DNA of 64,000 nucleotides from Leptospira harrisiae (GTDB lineage: Bacteria > Spirochaetota > Leptospiria > Leptospirales > Leptospiraceae), in the NCBI RefSeq assembly GCF_002811945.1, contig NZ_NPDX01000005.1, forward strand, positions 124,001 to 188,000. The letters run 5' to 3'. Shown here piece by piece: positions 9,831 through 20,141 of this stretch. The translations under genes were made by a program, and so were the position numbers. Positions within the stretch are counted from its first letter, which is position 1, and each line of letters opens with the position of its first letter. The notes beneath the pieces were generated by a model that saw nothing but the letters and a program-made list of their open reading frames with translations, did no database searches and had not been told where the DNA came from.

Positions 9831-10574
9831 TTAGTCGAGTTCCACTCCTTCACCTAACTCGAAGTTGGAGCTCACACCTTGCACATCATCATTGGCTTCT
9901 AGGTTATCAATTAACTTCATGACCTTTTCTGCCGTTTCTTTGTCGTTCACTTCTACTGTGGTCATGGGAATGTATTTAATTTCAGACTCTTCCATATTCA
10001 AACCCTTGGTGGAAAGAGCCGATTGAACCGCTTCATATTCAGCAGGAGCAGTGATTACGGTATACATTCCGTCATTGACTTGGATGTCTTCGGCACCGGC
10101 ACCAAGTGCTAGATCAAAGAGAGCTTCTTCCGATATTTGATCCGCCTTTAGGGTGATTTGTCCTTTTCTTTCAAAAAGACGGGAAACGGCACCAGCATTG
10201 GCAAGGGATCCACCAAGTTTGGTTAGAATGCTTTTAATTTCGGGAGTAGTACGTGATTTTTTATCAGTGAGGACGTCCACCATAATGGCAACTCCACCCA
10301 GTGCGTAACATTCGTACAGGCACTCTTCATACACCATACCTTCCAAACCGCCCGTTCCCTTTTTGATAGCCCGCTCGATATTGTCTTTTGGCATGTTGGC
10401 AGCTTTGGCTTTTGTGACTGCTAGACGAAGTCTTGGGTTGCCTTCTTGGTCTCCACCACCTTCTTTGGCAGCTACGGAAATTTCTTTGGCAATCCTAGTA
10501 AAGATGGCGCCTCTTTTGGCGTCAATGGCCCCTTTTTTTCTTCGAATCGTCGCCCATTTCGAGTGTCCTGACAT
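9831..10574 (-). CDS. YebC/PmpR-family transcription or translation factor
   Basis: 247 residues, starting with the family hallmark [22 protein letters not shown] and continuing with FTRIAKEI and the Gly-rich [12 protein letters not shown] loop. The family includes DNA-binding regulators (PmpR) and the mitochondrial translation activator TACO1; some recent work ties YebC to translation of proline-rich stretches. A GGAG ribosome site lies 6 nt upstream of the ATG. In many bacteria it neighbours ruvC, but not here. It is single and divergent from the acyl-CoA dehydrogenase gene. Confidence 0.95.
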   Translation of the reverse strand: MSGHSKWATIRRKKGAIDAKRGAIFTRIAKEISVAAKEGGGDQEGNPRLRLAVTKAKAANMPKDNIERAIKKGTGGLEGMVYEECLYECYALGGVAIMVDVLTDKKSRTTPEIKSILTKLGGSLANAGAVSRLFERKGQITLKADQISEEALFDLALGAGAEDIQVNDGMYTVITAPAEYEAVQSALSTKGLNMEESEIKYIPMTTVEVNDKETAEKVMKLIDNLEANDDVQGVSSNFELGEGVELD

Positions 10575-10642
10575 TGTTTTCTCCCATGGCTAAGATTTTG
10601 GATTCAAAAGATTTTTCAACAGATTTAAGTCGCCCTAGTTTC

Positions 10643-10697
10643 TTGACTCAGAGAGAAAATTCCAAAGTACTGTAAAAAAACATCTATAAGGCACACC
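10643..10697 (+). promoter_or_regulatory. Candidate promoter of the acyl-CoA dehydrogenase gene
   Basis: TTGACT at 10643-10648 matches five of six bases of a sigma-70 -35 box; the best -10 candidate is TACTGT at 10668-10673, with a 19-bp spacer, which is long. An AAGG ribosome site follows just before the ATG at 10698. Tentative. Confidence 0.35.
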
Positions 10698-11864
10698 ATG
10701 ATTGATTTTTCTATCACCGATGAACAAAAAGCCCTCCGCGATTTAGCTAAAGATTTCGCCAAAAATGAAATGATTCCCAAGGCGGAACACCATGACCACA
10801 CAGGTGAATACCCAAAGGAAATTTTAAAGAAAGCTTTTGATGTAGGCCTTATGAATATGCATATCCCCGTGGAATACGGTGGGTCTGGCCTTGGTGTTTT
10901 GGATGAATTGATTGCTTCGGAAGAGTTATTTTACGGCTGTTCGGGAATGGCAACTGCCATCCTAGCTAACAACTTAGCACTCGCTCCAGTATTGTTAGGT
11001 GCAGATGATTATGTAATGAAAAAATTCATCCAACCAATGACTGAAAATTTCACATTGGCTGCTTATGCAGTAACGGAGCCAGGTGCTGGTTCTGATGTCG
11101 CTGGAATTCGAACTACGGCAAAAAGAGTAGGTGACGAATACATCATCAACGGATCTAAAATGTGGATCACTAACGCAGGTCATGCGGATTGGTTTTTTGT
11201 TTTAGCAAAAACAGATCCAAATGCTGGCCACAAAGGGATGACAGGATTCATCGTCGATGCCAAATCTCCAGGAATCATTGTTGGTAAAAAAGAAAAAAAT
11301 ATGGGACAACGTTGTTCCGACACTCGCGGTGTTACTTTTGAAGATGTAAAAGTTCCCAAAGAAAACATGATCGGAAAAGAAGGGGAAGGATTCAAAATTG
11401 CGATGGGTGCTTTTGACCAAACTCGTCCTGCGGTGGCAATTGGCGCAGTGGGTGTCGCTCGTTCTGCGCTTGACCATTCCATTCGCTATGCAAACACTCG
11501 TAATGCGTTTGGAAAACCAATTTCAGTAAATCAAGGTGTTAGTTTTATGATCGCTGAAATGGCTCGTGATATTGAAGCAGGAAGACTTCTTTGCTGGCAA
11601 TCGGCTTGGCTTATTGATAACGGATTTAGAAACACATACCAAGCATCCATTGCAAAAGTATTTTGTGCTGATATGGCAATGCGTGTCACAACAGATGCAG
11701 TCCAAATCTTCGGTGGATACGGATTCAATGAAGAATACCCAGTAGAAAAATTAATGCGTGATGCAAAAATTTTCCAAATCTACGAAGGAACTTCACAAAT
11801 CCAACGTGTGATCATTTCCAAATTTCTCAATGATGGTGTTGGGATCGAAACTCCTAACGCATAA
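10698..11864 (+). CDS. Acyl-CoA dehydrogenase
   Basis: 388 residues, full length for the short/medium-chain acyl-CoA dehydrogenase family, which oxidises acyl-CoA to 2-enoyl-CoA with FAD and passes electrons to ETF. Seen are the FAD/substrate motif [25 protein letters not shown], the C-terminal helix motif [15 protein letters not shown], and the catalytic-base region [10 protein letters not shown] (Glu near residue 367). It fits an organism that lives on long-chain fatty acids, as Leptospira does. It is followed after 55 bp by the amidotransferase gene, with a hairpin in between. Confidence 0.95.
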   Translation: MIDFSITDEQKALRDLAKDFAKNEMIPKAEHHDHTGEYPKEILKKAFDVGLMNMHIPVEYGGSGLGVLDELIASEELFYGCSGMATAILANNLALAPVLLGADDYVMKKFIQPMTENFTLAAYAVTEPGAGSDVAGIRTTAKRVGDEYIINGSKMWITNAGHADWFFVLAKTDPNAGHKGMTGFIVDAKSPGIIVGKKEKNMGQRCSDTRGVTFEDVKVPKENMIGKEGEGFKIAMGAFDQTRPAVAIGAVGVARSALDHSIRYANTRNAFGKPISVNQGVSFMIAEMARDIEAGRLLCWQSAWLIDNGFRNTYQASIAKVFCADMAMRVTTDAVQIFGGYGFNEEYPVEKLMRDAKIFQIYEGTSQIQRVIISKFLNDGVGIETPNA

Positions 11865-11876
11865 AGATTGGATTTA

Positions 11877-11910
11877 GGACAGGTGGATTTTTTGACTATT
11901 CCACTTGTCC
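11877..11910 (+). promoter_or_regulatory. 11-bp hairpin just upstream of the amidotransferase gene
   Basis: GGACAGGTGGA (11877-11887) pairs with TCCACTTGTCC (11900-11910), with one GU pair and a 12-nt loop containing six T. No T run follows the stem, so it is a poor intrinsic terminator. It ends 9 nt before the ATG at 11920 and buries the only SD-like stretch (AGGTGG), so it could influence read-through or initiation of the next gene. Confidence 0.45.
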
Positions 11911-11919
11911 TCTCCTAAT

Positions 11920-12489
11920 ATGTTCCTTCTTATCGACAACTACGATTCATTCACCTATATTCTGTACCAATACCTGAACCAAATCACACCGACAACTGTA
12001 ATGCGCCACGATGAAGACCTACCGGTTGATTTGTATGAAAAATACAAGGCCGTAGTATTGTCTCCGGGACCTGGCCTTCCCAAATCTTCTGGTAAACTTT
12101 TTCCTCACTTACAATCATTTTACCAATCATTACCTGTTCTCGGTATTTGCCTTGGCCACCAAGCATTGGCAGAAGTCGTCGGAGCCAAACTCGAACAAAC
12201 GAGAGACATATTCCATGGACGTCCATCCGAGATTGTTCATAATGGCGAAGGTGTCTTTAAAAACATTCCCAATGGATTTTTGGCAAACCGATACCATTCC
12301 TGGGCCGTTTCGAAAGTTTCTTTGCCAAGTGAATTGGAAGTGACAGCCGAAACAAAGGATGGAGTCATAATGGGAATTCGTCACAGAAAATGGAATAAAG
12401 TCTTTGGGGTTCAGTTTCATCCAGAATCCATTCTCACTGAACATGGGGAAACCTTACTCCGTAACTTCTATGAGGAAGTTATCGCATGA
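11920..12489 (+). CDS. Class I glutamine amidotransferase, TrpG/PabA type
   Basis: 189 residues with the start typical of the family ([13 protein letters not shown]). The nucleophile is Cys77 in GICLGHQ and the His-Glu pair is in VQFHPESI. The family supplies ammonia for anthranilate or 4-amino-4-deoxychorismate synthesis. No TrpE/PabB partner is adjacent. An upstream TTG (11905) is in frame but lies inside a hairpin, so ATG 11920 is preferred. Its stop overlaps the ABC exporter start by ATGA, so the two are translationally coupled, an odd pairing. Anthranilate or aminodeoxychorismate synthase cannot be separated by sequence reading. Confidence 0.88.
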   Translation: MFLLIDNYDSFTYILYQYLNQITPTTVMRHDEDLPVDLYEKYKAVVLSPGPGLPKSSGKLFPHLQSFYQSLPVLGICLGHQALAEVVGAKLEQTRDIFHGRPSEIVHNGEGVFKNIPNGFLANRYHSWAVSKVSLPSELEVTAETKDGVIMGIRHRKWNKVFGVQFHPESILTEHGETLLRNFYEEVIA

Positions 12490-14381
12490 AATATTTTTTA
12501 AGACTATTGTCCTATTCAGTGTATTACCGGGAACGATTTGTTTTGGGCCTCGTGTTTGCACTTTTGACAGCAGTTTTAAATGGGATTTCTCTCACCGCAT
12601 TGATTCCCCTTTTTGATTCGTTAGGTGGAGACAAAAACAATCGGTTCCATTTGGATTTGACACTTCCTGAGAAAACGATTCTCGTCCAAGAAGTTCTTTT
12701 GGGTGATGATAGTTTGGATGGTTTGGAACGAATCAAACGTATTATCATTTCAGCAAAACTTCAAATTAATGAATTCACTGAAGATATGGAACCTAAGGAA
12801 GTGGTTTGGGCAGTTTGTATTGCAGTTTTTCCACTTTATCTCTTAAAATTGGGAACATATCTTTTATCTGTTTATTGTATAGCAACTGCCGGTTATAAGG
12901 CTGTAAGAGATGTCCGTCAGGAATTATTTCAAAAAGTCCAGAGATTACCACTTACCTATTTTTATAAAGAAAAAACCGGACTGATTATGAGTCGGGTCAT
13001 CAATGATGCAGAGATAGTGGCCGCTGTTATTTCGAGTAACCTACGTGATGCGGTCATCAACTTTTTTTACGTAGTGACTCACTTAATGATTCTGATTTAT
13101 TTAAATTCCGAATTATTACTCTTAGCTTGTCTTACAATTCCCGTAGTGATTTTGCCTGTAACCTTGTTTACACGGAAAATTTCCTCTTCCACTGCAAGGT
13201 TCCAAGAAAAACTTGCAGACCTAAATAGCCATATCCAAGAATTCATTTCTGGAATTAAGGTCATCCGTACATTTCGACAAGAAAAACAGGACCTTAAAAA
13301 GTTTGATAACATCAACTACAAAGTATATAGAAGGACTTTCAAAGGGCAATTCTACTTACAAATGGCACCAAGCCTTGTGGAACTTACATCCTCCATTGTG
13401 GTGCTTGGTTACTTTGCAATGGGTGCCAAATTCATATATTCAGGTAAGTTTACACAAGGGGAATTTATGGCCTTCCTCCTTACCTTGTTATTTTTACTTC
13501 GACCTCTCACTCAACTTTCGCAAATGGTGGGAAAAATCACACAAGCCAATTCTGCTGGAAAACGCATTTTTGAAATCATCGATCGTGATCCCGAAGTTGT
13601 TGAACATGGAGATGAGACTGTCCTTGAAAAGATAGAGACGGGAATTCAGTTTGACGACATTCATTTTTCTTATCCAGGAACCAACCAAGAAGTTTTAAAA
13701 GGAATCAACTTAGATATCAAACTGGGTGAAACCTATGCCTTTGTTGGAACTAGTGGTTCAGGCAAATCGACTATGATGGATTTGATTCCTCGATTTTTTG
13801 ATCCAACAGCTGGCAAAATTTTAATCGATGGAATTGACATTCGGAACTATTCTCTCAACTCCCTTCGTAAAAAAATAGGAATTGTCACTCAGGAAATTTT
13901 CCTCTTTCACGGAACAGTAGCAGATAACATTGCTTACGGGACTGGAGCTGCTACCAGGAAAGAAGTGGTTCGTGCCGCTCGTCTTGCCAACGCCCATGAT
14001 TTTATTACCAATATGGAAAAAGGTTATGATACCGTCATTGGGGTTCGTGGGTTAGATCTCAGTGGGGGACAAAGGCAAAGGTTGGTCATCGCACGTGCCT
14101 TGTTACGGAATGCAGAAATTATGATTTTAGATGAGGCAACAAGTGCCCTCGATGCTGAATCCGAAAGGTTGGTCAGTCGAGCCTTAGAACGCCTTTTTAA
14201 AAATAGAACCACCTTCATCATCGCTCACCGTCTTTCCACAGTGCGTCGTGTAAAAAATATCGTGGTGATTGAAGAAGGGGAAATCAAAGAACAAGGTGAT
14301 CACGATTCTTTACTTTCCCAAAACGGAATTTATAAAAAGTTATATGACAGTCAATTTGCGGAAGCGGAGATCCAAATATGA
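12486..14381 (+). CDS. MsbA-type ABC exporter (membrane and ATPase domains fused)
   Basis: 631 residues. Six membrane helices lie at about 15-350 and the nucleotide-binding domain at about 390-625: Walker [11 protein letters not shown]-loop VTQEIF, signature LSGGQRQR, Walker [13 protein letters not shown] and H-loop IIAHRLST. Its closest style is the lipid A/lipid exporter MsbA. An unusually long hydrophilic loop of roughly 75 residues separates the first and second membrane helices. The gene overlaps the amidotransferase stop and the receiver gene start by ATGA at each end. The exported substrate (lipid, lipid A or peptide) is inferred only from family. Confidence 0.9.
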   Translation: MKYFLRLLSYSVYYRERFVLGLVFALLTAVLNGISLTALIPLFDSLGGDKNNRFHLDLTLPEKTILVQEVLLGDDSLDGLERIKRIIISAKLQINEFTEDMEPKEVVWAVCIAVFPLYLLKLGTYLLSVYCIATAGYKAVRDVRQELFQKVQRLPLTYFYKEKTGLIMSRVINDAEIVAAVISSNLRDAVINFFYVVTHLMILIYLNSELLLLACLTIPVVILPVTLFTRKISSSTARFQEKLADLNSHIQEFISGIKVIRTFRQEKQDLKKFDNINYKVYRRTFKGQFYLQMAPSLVELTSSIVVLGYFAMGAKFIYSGKFTQGEFMAFLLTLLFLLRPLTQLSQMVGKITQANSAGKRIFEIIDRDPEVVEHGDETVLEKIETGIQFDDIHFSYPGTNQEVLKGINLDIKLGETYAFVGTSGSGKSTMMDLIPRFFDPTAGKILIDGIDIRNYSLNSLRKKIGIVTQEIFLFHGTVADNIAYGTGAATRKEVVRAARLANAHDFITNMEKGYDTVIGVRGLDLSGGQRQRLVIARALLRNAEIMILDEATSALDAESERLVSRALERLFKNRTTFIIAHRLSTVRRVKNIVVIEEGEIKEQGDHDSLLSQNGIYKKLYDSQFAEAEIQI

Positions 14382-14779
14382 AAAGAGTTTTAATTGTTGA
14401 TGATAATGATCGTTATGCGAACAATTTAAAATCATATTTTGACTCTAAAAATATTCCGTCTGATCGGGCAATGGATGCCAAAGAAGGATTAGCCCTTTTT
14501 ACCAAAAATCCAAACTACGATATGATTGTTTCTGATGTAACAATGGAAACCCAAACCTCAGGGCTTTGGATGATGCGTCAAATCTACAAAGCTGGTTATA
14601 AAGGTATCCTTGTGATTGCTTCCACTGGATTCGACGTAATTGGAGTCATGCCGTTTTCTTCTTTGTTTTTACCTTGGTTTTGTGGGCTTCATTGGATGAT
14701 CCCCAAAGTCCCACTCAAACAAGGAACGGTGGAATGGGTCCCCACCGCACTATGCAGAGGAAAATCTAATCCTTTCTAG
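14378..14779 (+). CDS. Single-domain response regulator with atypical C-terminal half
   Basis: 133 residues. The first half is a normal CheY-like receiver: LIVDDND at 5-11, phospho-acceptor Asp53 (IVSDVTM), and the Ser/Thr after strand beta-4 (ASTG). From about residue 87 the sequence becomes hydrophobic and Trp/Pro-rich ([16 protein letters not shown]) and does not follow the usual beta-5/alpha-5 pattern, though PKVP may hold the conserved Lys. It starts inside the ABC exporter stop (ATGA). The last 14 nt overlap the convergent HEAT lipoprotein gene. A local frameshift is possible but not evident. Confidence 0.75.
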   Translation: MKRVLIVDDNDRYANNLKSYFDSKNIPSDRAMDAKEGLALFTKNPNYDMIVSDVTMETQTSGLWMMRQIYKAGYKGILVIASTGFDVIGVMPFSSLFLPWFCGLHWMIPKVPLKQGTVEWVPTALCRGKSNPF

Positions 14780-16664
14780 GAACTTTAATCTCTTCAATCG
14801 GATTGAAGAGATTGTTATGTTTTCCTTTTTTCAAATTGGAATATTTTCCAGAGTTTCCATCGCTTCCTAATTGTTTCACTTCAATGATATCCAGTTTAGG
14901 ATAGAATACCCAACCAGACACAAATGCTCCTCGAGCACCAGGTAGAGTGGATTCCATTTTCACTTGGATGTATTTGTCCGTAAGAATGTCCTCACCAATC
15001 CGAACTGCAAATTCCTTTTTGGTTTCGGAAAGGATTAGTCCAATTTCTTTGTTTTTGATATACGATACTGGTCTAGAACGTTCGTTTGGTTCTGCACGGA
15101 GATAGTCATCTTGGACTAATATGATGGCGTATTTACCAAAAGCTTTGCGGCGAAGTAATGATTCTCCTATTCGTTTGTTTAATTTTTCATCGGTCTGGGA
15201 TTCATTCAATCGAATGAGAGCAAAAGTCGCAGATAGGGATGGGTTTTTGCTAATTTCATCAACAGCCAAAAGAGCAAGATTGGGTTCTTCTGCTACAACT
15301 TTTTCCAAAATTCGTAGACTTTCACGACTACCATGAATTGCAAGAGCTTCTAGTGCCGCTTCTTTGATTTCTTGATCATTGGATTTTAAAAACTTATCAA
15401 ATACCTCTACATCGGCATCTAATTTGTGATAGGCGAGTCCACGAAGGGAACCTGAAACAATTACAACAAATTCAGAAGCAAGTCCAGTTGTGAGAATCAT
15501 TTCTCTACCCGCGGGATCTCTCGTTTTTCCGAGACCTTCGTAACTCACAGCTATGACTTCTGGGTCTTCTGCTTTGGTTCCTGCAATAAAATAGGATAAA
15601 GATCTTCTGTCTCCCAAATCAGAAAGTGCTTTGTATGCGGCAGGCCTAACTTGGTATCCGTCCTTATCGATGGCATTTTGTAAACTGACGCGACCAGCTT
15701 TCATACGTCCCAGTGCAAGTGCGGCAGCGGACCGAACACGAGGGATTGGATGTGAGGATAATATCTTTTCTAATTTCTGAGGTTTTCGATAGTATTCCCA
15801 TTGGAATACCTGAACGAGGCCGTTGCGAATTTGTTCAGTATATTCTCTGTCTTTTTTTTCTTCATCAGAGAGAACTTCTTCCTCTTCTTTTTTGACAAGT
15901 TCATTAATTTGTTCAGTAGCTTTTACTTTTCCTGTAACTTTTGTTTTGCGATTAAGTCGTTTGATCGAAATTTTAGAACCAGTTTCTTCTTTTTTCGTAA
16001 CTAGCTTTTTGACAGTTTTAGTTAATTCCGACTCATTCGTTTTGATTATAGGATCTTCTGCAATCGGTTTTGTTTCTGCTTCAGTTACATCTTTTCCTTG
16101 GCTATAATTTCCTGAGTCTGATCGTAAATGTCGAATTGCATTTTGAATTCCAATGGCTTTGGAATTAAATTGTTTTAAAGAATCTAAAATATTGCCTAAT
16201 TCATAACTGACTTGACCAATTGATGGCCCATCAAAATCATTCGGAGTGCTATCAATTAGGTCTTGGTTGGTTTGCAAAAGTCCTGGAAGTTTGGATACAA
16301 TTTGAGGAAGGTCTTCTTCCAAATAAGCAGCAGCCTGCATCTCTTTGGTTACAGGTTCACCCACTGTTTTTTTGCTGTCGGCACGAAGGGCAACATTTTC
16401 TCCAAACTCTAATAGCGCTATCGTCTTGTGTGCCTCTTGGATAAAATCATCATACTTTCGATTATTGGTTACTGGAATGATGACATCCTTAGCTTTATGA
16501 GGATCTAAATCACTACCTTGGTATTCTTTATACTTGGGTGAAACATCTGTTAACTGGTAGGGCTTCGAACTTGAACAACTGATGAGTAGAACATAGACCA
16601 CCCATAAACTGCTCTTCCAAATTATGTCTTGACCCTTTTGAAACATCTGATAGCCTACTTCCAT
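14766..16664 (-). CDS. HEAT-repeat lipoprotein
   Basis: Up to 632 residues with a lipoprotein signal (VYVLLISC, lipidation Cys near 30). Residues about 290-470 contain HEAT-like helical repeats (for example [13 protein letters not shown] and [14 protein letters not shown]), which normally bind partner proteins. Before them is a charged, Glu/Lys-rich spacer; after them a C-terminal region (about 535-600) with an SH3-like beta pattern. It is probably anchored to a membrane facing the periplasm. The frame's first ATG is 16664, but Met7 (16646) has a better ribosome site (GAAGTAGG, 7 nt) and is the likelier start. No catalytic motif seen. Confidence 0.8.
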   Translation of the reverse strand: MEVGYQMFQKGQDIIWKSSLWVVYVLLISCSSSKPYQLTDVSPKYKEYQGSDLDPHKAKDVIIPVTNNRKYDDFIQEAHKTIALLEFGENVALRADSKKTVGEPVTKEMQAAAYLEEDLPQIVSKLPGLLQTNQDLIDSTPNDFDGPSIGQVSYELGNILDSLKQFNSKAIGIQNAIRHLRSDSGNYSQGKDVTEAETKPIAEDPIIKTNESELTKTVKKLVTKKEETGSKISIKRLNRKTKVTGKVKATEQINELVKKEEEEVLSDEEKKDREYTEQIRNGLVQVFQWEYYRKPQKLEKILSSHPIPRVRSAAALALGRMKAGRVSLQNAIDKDGYQVRPAAYKALSDLGDRRSLSYFIAGTKAEDPEVIAVSYEGLGKTRDPAGREMILTTGLASEFVVIVSGSLRGLAYHKLDADVEVFDKFLKSNDQEIKEAALEALAIHGSRESLRILEKVVAEEPNLALLAVDEISKNPSLSATFALIRLNESQTDEKLNKRIGESLLRRKAFGKYAIILVQDDYLRAEPNERSRPVSYIKNKEIGLILSETKKEFAVRIGEDILTDKYIQVKMESTLPGARGAFVSGWVFYPKLDIIEVKQLGSDGNSGKYSNLKKGKHNNLFNPIEEIKVPRKD

Positions 16665-16696
16665 ACTTTGAATATCGGATACGTACTATAAGTAAA

Positions 16697-18352
16697 ATTA
16701 GCGGCAATCTAGCTGGTCTCAAGCCAAACCAGGTAAAAAAGTTAAAATCTCTCTCCGAAAGGCGTCTTCGGGAGGATTCTATCATCTCAATGGACCTCGC
16801 AAGGCTCGTTGGAGAGATTTCAGTGGAAATTGGTCGGCAGGTCGGCCTTCTCATTGAGAGGACAGGTTATGTCACTCATTTGATTGTTGGGAACGACCAT
16901 TCCATCGAAATTCCCCACTTGGATCGTTACCGTGTGGCCCATTCCAGGCTTCGGGGTTTACGCCTTTTCCATACTCATCTCAAAGAACACCCATTAAACC
17001 AAGAAGATTTGATGGACCTTGTCCTTAACCGATTTGATTCCATTACGGCAGCCTGTGTTGGCACAGATGGGATTCCTAAATTCTTTTTTTCTGCATTCAT
17101 CAATCCAGATCCGGATGCAAAGGAACCTTGGATTCTTTCACCTAAACAATACCCAGGTCAATTGAAGTATGGATACTCCGAACAAGTTGAAGCACTCGAA
17201 TCTGAATTCACAAAAAAAACATCCAACCTCAAAGAATCTCAAAAAGAAAACAGGGCCTTCCTTGTGGGTGTGTATGATGTTCGAAAGATGAAACGTTCGC
17301 CTGACCATTCGATGGCAGAACTCAAAGAACTTTGTCGCACAGCAGGAATCCATGTTGTGGATACTTATGTTCAAAAAAGAGATCCGGATCCCAGAACTGT
17401 TGTAGGAAAAGGTAAGTTACAAGAAATCATTCTTACTTCGGTTCACAAAGACATTGAACATTTGATTTTTGATTTGGAACTCACACCTTCACAGGCCAAA
17501 AAAATATCCGATGCAAGTGATTTAAAAATCATAGATCGTACCCAGCTGATTTTAGATATCTTTTCCAAAAATGCAAAATCGAGAGATGGAAAGCTTCAAG
17601 TGGAACTGGCCCAACTCAAATACTTAAAAAACCGACTTTCTGAATTGGACGACAATATGAGTCGCCTAACAGGTGGTATCGGTGGTAGAGGGCCTGGAGA
17701 AACCAAGTTAGAAATTGGAAACAGGCGCGTGGAAGAAAAAATCACTCGTTTGGAAAATGAACTAAAAGATCTCAAACGTCGCAGGGAATTAAACCGAAAG
17801 GCTCGTTCCAAAAACGAAATCCCTATCGTGGGAATTGTTGGTTATACAAATGCCGGAAAGTCAACCTTACTCAATGCCCTCACGAATTCTACTGTCATTG
17901 CCGAAGACAAATTATTTGCAACTTTAGATCCCACAACTCGTAGGATACGTTTTCCAGAAGAGAGAGAAATCATCATTTCTGATACTGTGGGTTTTATCCA
18001 CGACCTTCCTCCAGATTTATCCCAAGCATTTAAAGCGACTCTTGAGGAATTAGGGGATGCAGATTTATTACTCCATGTTGTAGATTCAACAAACGCAAAT
18101 TATGCGGAACAAATGGAAGCCGTAGATACCATTCTCAATTCGCTTCAATTGAACGAAATTCCGAGAATGGTGGTTTTTAACAAAGCTGACGGGTTGGATG
18201 AGGAAACACGTGCTTCATTTGAAAAAAATGAGGCATTACTTGTATCTGCTGTGACCCGCGAAGGTTTGTCGCATCTTTTGGATTTAATTGAAGAAGAACT
18301 TTGGAAGAAAAAGGAACAGACTCCAAACCTAGCTTCTATTCCCAATTCGTAA
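16697..18352 (+). CDS. hflX: GTPase HflX (start codon non-canonical)
   Basis: A ribosome-splitting/50S-associated GTPase. It has the HflX N-domain with the Gly-rich linker [14 protein letters not shown], then the G domain: GYTNAGKST (G1), DTVGF (G3) and NKAD (G4). It is a long form with an extra N-terminal domain. The first ATG is 16790 (520 residues), but the frame is open back to 16586 and the codons 16697-16789 encode [10 protein letters not shown] and further residues typical of the start of long HflX proteins. No ATG, GTG, TTG or CTG exists in that extension, so initiation at ATT 16697 (551 residues) or an ATA (16688, 16679) is inferred. The last 17 nt overlap the STAS gene on the other strand. 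Confidence 0.9.
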   Translation: MSGNLAGLKPNQVKKLKSLSERRLREDSIISMDLARLVGEISVEIGRQVGLLIERTGYVTHLIVGNDHSIEIPHLDRYRVAHSRLRGLRLFHTHLKEHPLNQEDLMDLVLNRFDSITAACVGTDGIPKFFFSAFINPDPDAKEPWILSPKQYPGQLKYGYSEQVEALESEFTKKTSNLKESQKENRAFLVGVYDVRKMKRSPDHSMAELKELCRTAGIHVVDTYVQKRDPDPRTVVGKGKLQEIILTSVHKDIEHLIFDLELTPSQAKKISDASDLKIIDRTQLILDIFSKNAKSRDGKLQVELAQLKYLKNRLSELDDNMSRLTGGIGGRGPGETKLEIGNRRVEEKITRLENELKDLKRRRELNRKARSKNEIPIVGIVGYTNAGKSTLLNALTNSTVIAEDKLFATLDPTTRRIRFPEEREIIISDTVGFIHDLPPDLSQAFKATLEELGDADLLLHVVDSTNANYAEQMEAVDTILNSLQLNEIPRMVVFNKADGLDEETRASFEKNEALLVSAVTREGLSHLLDLIEEELWKKKEQTPNLASIPNS

Positions 18353-18707
18353 TGGCTTCTTTTTTAGTATTATAAATTTGTACACTACGTGGTAAATCCA
18401 TCAGTCGAATTACATTTTCCAGAAAATGATTGAGTCCCCCAATCAGAATTTTGCCATGATTACTCTCTACTGTTTTGATAATACCAATGAGTGTCGCCAC
18501 ACCAATGCTATTGATATAATCCAACTTGGTTAGTTCCAAAATAATATTATAAACAGAGTCGCGAAAGATCACGGAAATATTTCGGTTGATTTCGTAGGCG
18601 TTGGTATTTGTGATTTGGCCCACAAAGGAAACAACCAGAACTCGTTCTCCTTTGATTTCGATGAATTCTGTTTTTAGATCCAGAGAGGGAAACTGGAAAT
18701 TCGCCAT
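18336..18707 (-). CDS. STAS-domain protein (anti-sigma-factor antagonist-like)
   Basis: 123 residues forming one STAS domain, as in SpoIIAA/RsbV partner-switching proteins. The usual phosphorylation loop D-S-S-G reads NSIG here, so the Ser normally phosphorylated is replaced by Ile; either the first Ser is used or the protein is not switched by phosphorylation. It starts 6 bp after the homoserine dehydrogenase stop on the same strand, so the two are co-transcribed. No anti-sigma kinase is adjacent. The 3' end overlaps hflX by 17 nt. Confidence 0.85.
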   Translation of the reverse strand: MANFQFPSLDLKTEFIEIKGERVLVVSFVGQITNTNAYEINRNISVIFRDSVYNIILELTKLDYINSIGVATLIGIIKTVESNHGKILIGGLNHFLENVIRLMDLPRSVQIYNTKKEAITNWE

Positions 18708-18713
18708 AGCGAG

Positions 18714-19997
18714 TTACAGTTTTTCCAAAAGCCGGATGGCCACAGTTTTCTGTTTGATGATGGTCGACATAGTATCAATTTCCTGTAAAGATTTCTGAAA
18801 TTCCCCCTCTGTCGCCGAGTGTGTGACTACAATCACAGACACTGGTTCCGAAGTGGACTCCTTCTGTTGGACGGAAGCAATTGAAATATTATGACGGCCG
18901 AGCACTTGAGAAATTTCAGCTAGCACTCCAGGTTTGTCTACAGTGGAAAAACGTAAGTAATAACGAACCAAATTGTCAGGTTCTGGAAAGGCTTTAGCTT
19001 CTGGGAAAAGATTATTTTCCTTAGCGACGTCCTGACTTCCCAGTCTTGACGCATAGTAGATGATGTCAGAGAGAACAGCACTTGCAGTAGGCATTCCACC
19101 AGCACCTTTTCCAGTGATCATTCCCGAATCTGCTTCTTTTGTTTTGTAAAAAACTGCATTCGATTCGTTCATGACATTTGCCAATGGATGGTCGAGAGGA
19201 ACGAGAGTTGGATGGACTTTGGTAAGGACACCCGCCGAACTTCGTTTAGAGATTCCTAAAAGTTTAATTCGATATCCGAGAGAAAGAGCGGATTGGATGT
19301 CCAAAGATTGTAAATCGGAAATTCCTTTTACGGAAAGGGAAGCGAACGAAACGTACTCACGAAAGGCAAGACTTGCAAGCAAACTGATTTTATGCCCGGC
19401 ATCAATTCCTTCTACGTCGAAGGTTGGGTCTGCTTCTGCAAATCCAAGATCTTGTGCTTTTTTCAGTGCAGTTAAATAATCCCAACCTTCTTGTTCCATT
19501 TTGGTTAAAATAAAATTTGTGGTTCCATTCAGGATTCCACAAATGACTTCAAATTCACAAGAAGAGAGTCCATCGCGTAATGTGCGGATAATAGGGATAG
19601 ATCCGGCTACGGCTGCTTCATAACCAAGCTCAGCTCCAGTTTTTGTTGCAATTGGATACAATTCCCTGCCTTTTTCAGATAACAATGCCTTATTGGCTGT
19701 GATGACAGTTTTACCATGTTCCAAAGATGACCGAACTGCTTGGTAAGCTGTATCCGTTCCGCCTATCAATTCAACAATCATATCGATATCCGAACGATTT
19801 GTAACAGATAATACATCGTCAGTGACTGGAACGTTCGTTTTACCTTGGAGTTTTCCCGGGCTACGGGTGGCAATGGTCGTTAGTTGTAAGTTGATTCCAT
19901 AATGACGTTGGATTTTTTCTCGGTTTTTATCCAAGAGTTGGAGTAAGCTAGTACCGACAACACCGGCACCCAATAGACCAATACGAACTTCTTTCAT
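18714..19997 (-). CDS. hom: Homoserine dehydrogenase
   Basis: 427 residues, monofunctional (no aspartokinase part), reducing aspartate semialdehyde to homoserine for threonine and methionine synthesis. The NAD(P) site is GLLGAGVVGTSLLQLL near the start, and the family signature region includes AAVAGSIPIIRTL and the loop with FAEADPTFDVEG. The C-terminal ACT domain (about 348-425, starting YYLRFSTVDKPGVLAEIS) suggests allosteric control by an amino acid such as threonine. It is followed by a STAS gene at 6 bp. Upstream is an A-tract-rich divergent region. Confidence 0.97.
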   Translation of the reverse strand: MKEVRIGLLGAGVVGTSLLQLLDKNREKIQRHYGINLQLTTIATRSPGKLQGKTNVPVTDDVLSVTNRSDIDMIVELIGGTDTAYQAVRSSLEHGKTVITANKALLSEKGRELYPIATKTGAELGYEAAVAGSIPIIRTLRDGLSSCEFEVICGILNGTTNFILTKMEQEGWDYLTALKKAQDLGFAEADPTFDVEGIDAGHKISLLASLAFREYVSFASLSVKGISDLQSLDIQSALSLGYRIKLLGISKRSSAGVLTKVHPTLVPLDHPLANVMNESNAVFYKTKEADSGMITGKGAGGMPTASAVLSDIIYYASRLGSQDVAKENNLFPEAKAFPEPDNLVRYYLRFSTVDKPGVLAEISQVLGRHNISIASVQQKESTSEPVSVIVVTHSATEGEFQKSLQEIDTMSTIIKQKTVAIRLLEKL

Positions 19998-20036
19998 CTA
20001 GGATCACGATTTCGTAGGAGAAAAGGAAACACACTT

Positions 20037-20117
20037 AAAAAAAATTTAAAAAAAAACAAATTTGAGAAGAAGTTCTTCAGCTTTTTTTGTTTTTATGTGA
20101 TAACTATAATTAGAATT
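20037..20117 (+). promoter_or_regulatory. A-tract region and TATAAT promoter of the lysine-rich membrane protein
   Basis: Two phased A-tracts (20037-20044, 20048-20056) precede a perfect -10 hexamer TATAAT at 20105-20110; the -35 window is a T-rich stretch without a good match. A 13-bp palindrome GAAGAAGTTCTTC sits at 20066-20078 and could be an operator. The start would be near 20117, leaving a 25-nt leader with the ribosome site. Confidence 0.5.
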
Positions 20118-20141
20118 GTCTCGGCAATAAGGATTATCATT

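Noticed and set aside
14600..14779. Frameshift in the receiver gene causing the odd hydrophobic C-terminal half
   Set aside because: The frame stays open through 133 codons and no alternative frame gives the usual LMKPF-type ending, so an atypical domain is simpler; still uncertain.
16790..18352. Using ATG 16790 as the real start of hflX
   Set aside because: It cuts off about 31 conserved residues encoded just upstream in the same frame.
20066..20078. GAAGAAGTTCTTC palindrome as an intrinsic terminator with the following T run
   Set aside because: The palindrome centre leaves at most a 5-bp stem, and no plus-strand gene ends upstream; it is more likely in a promoter region.
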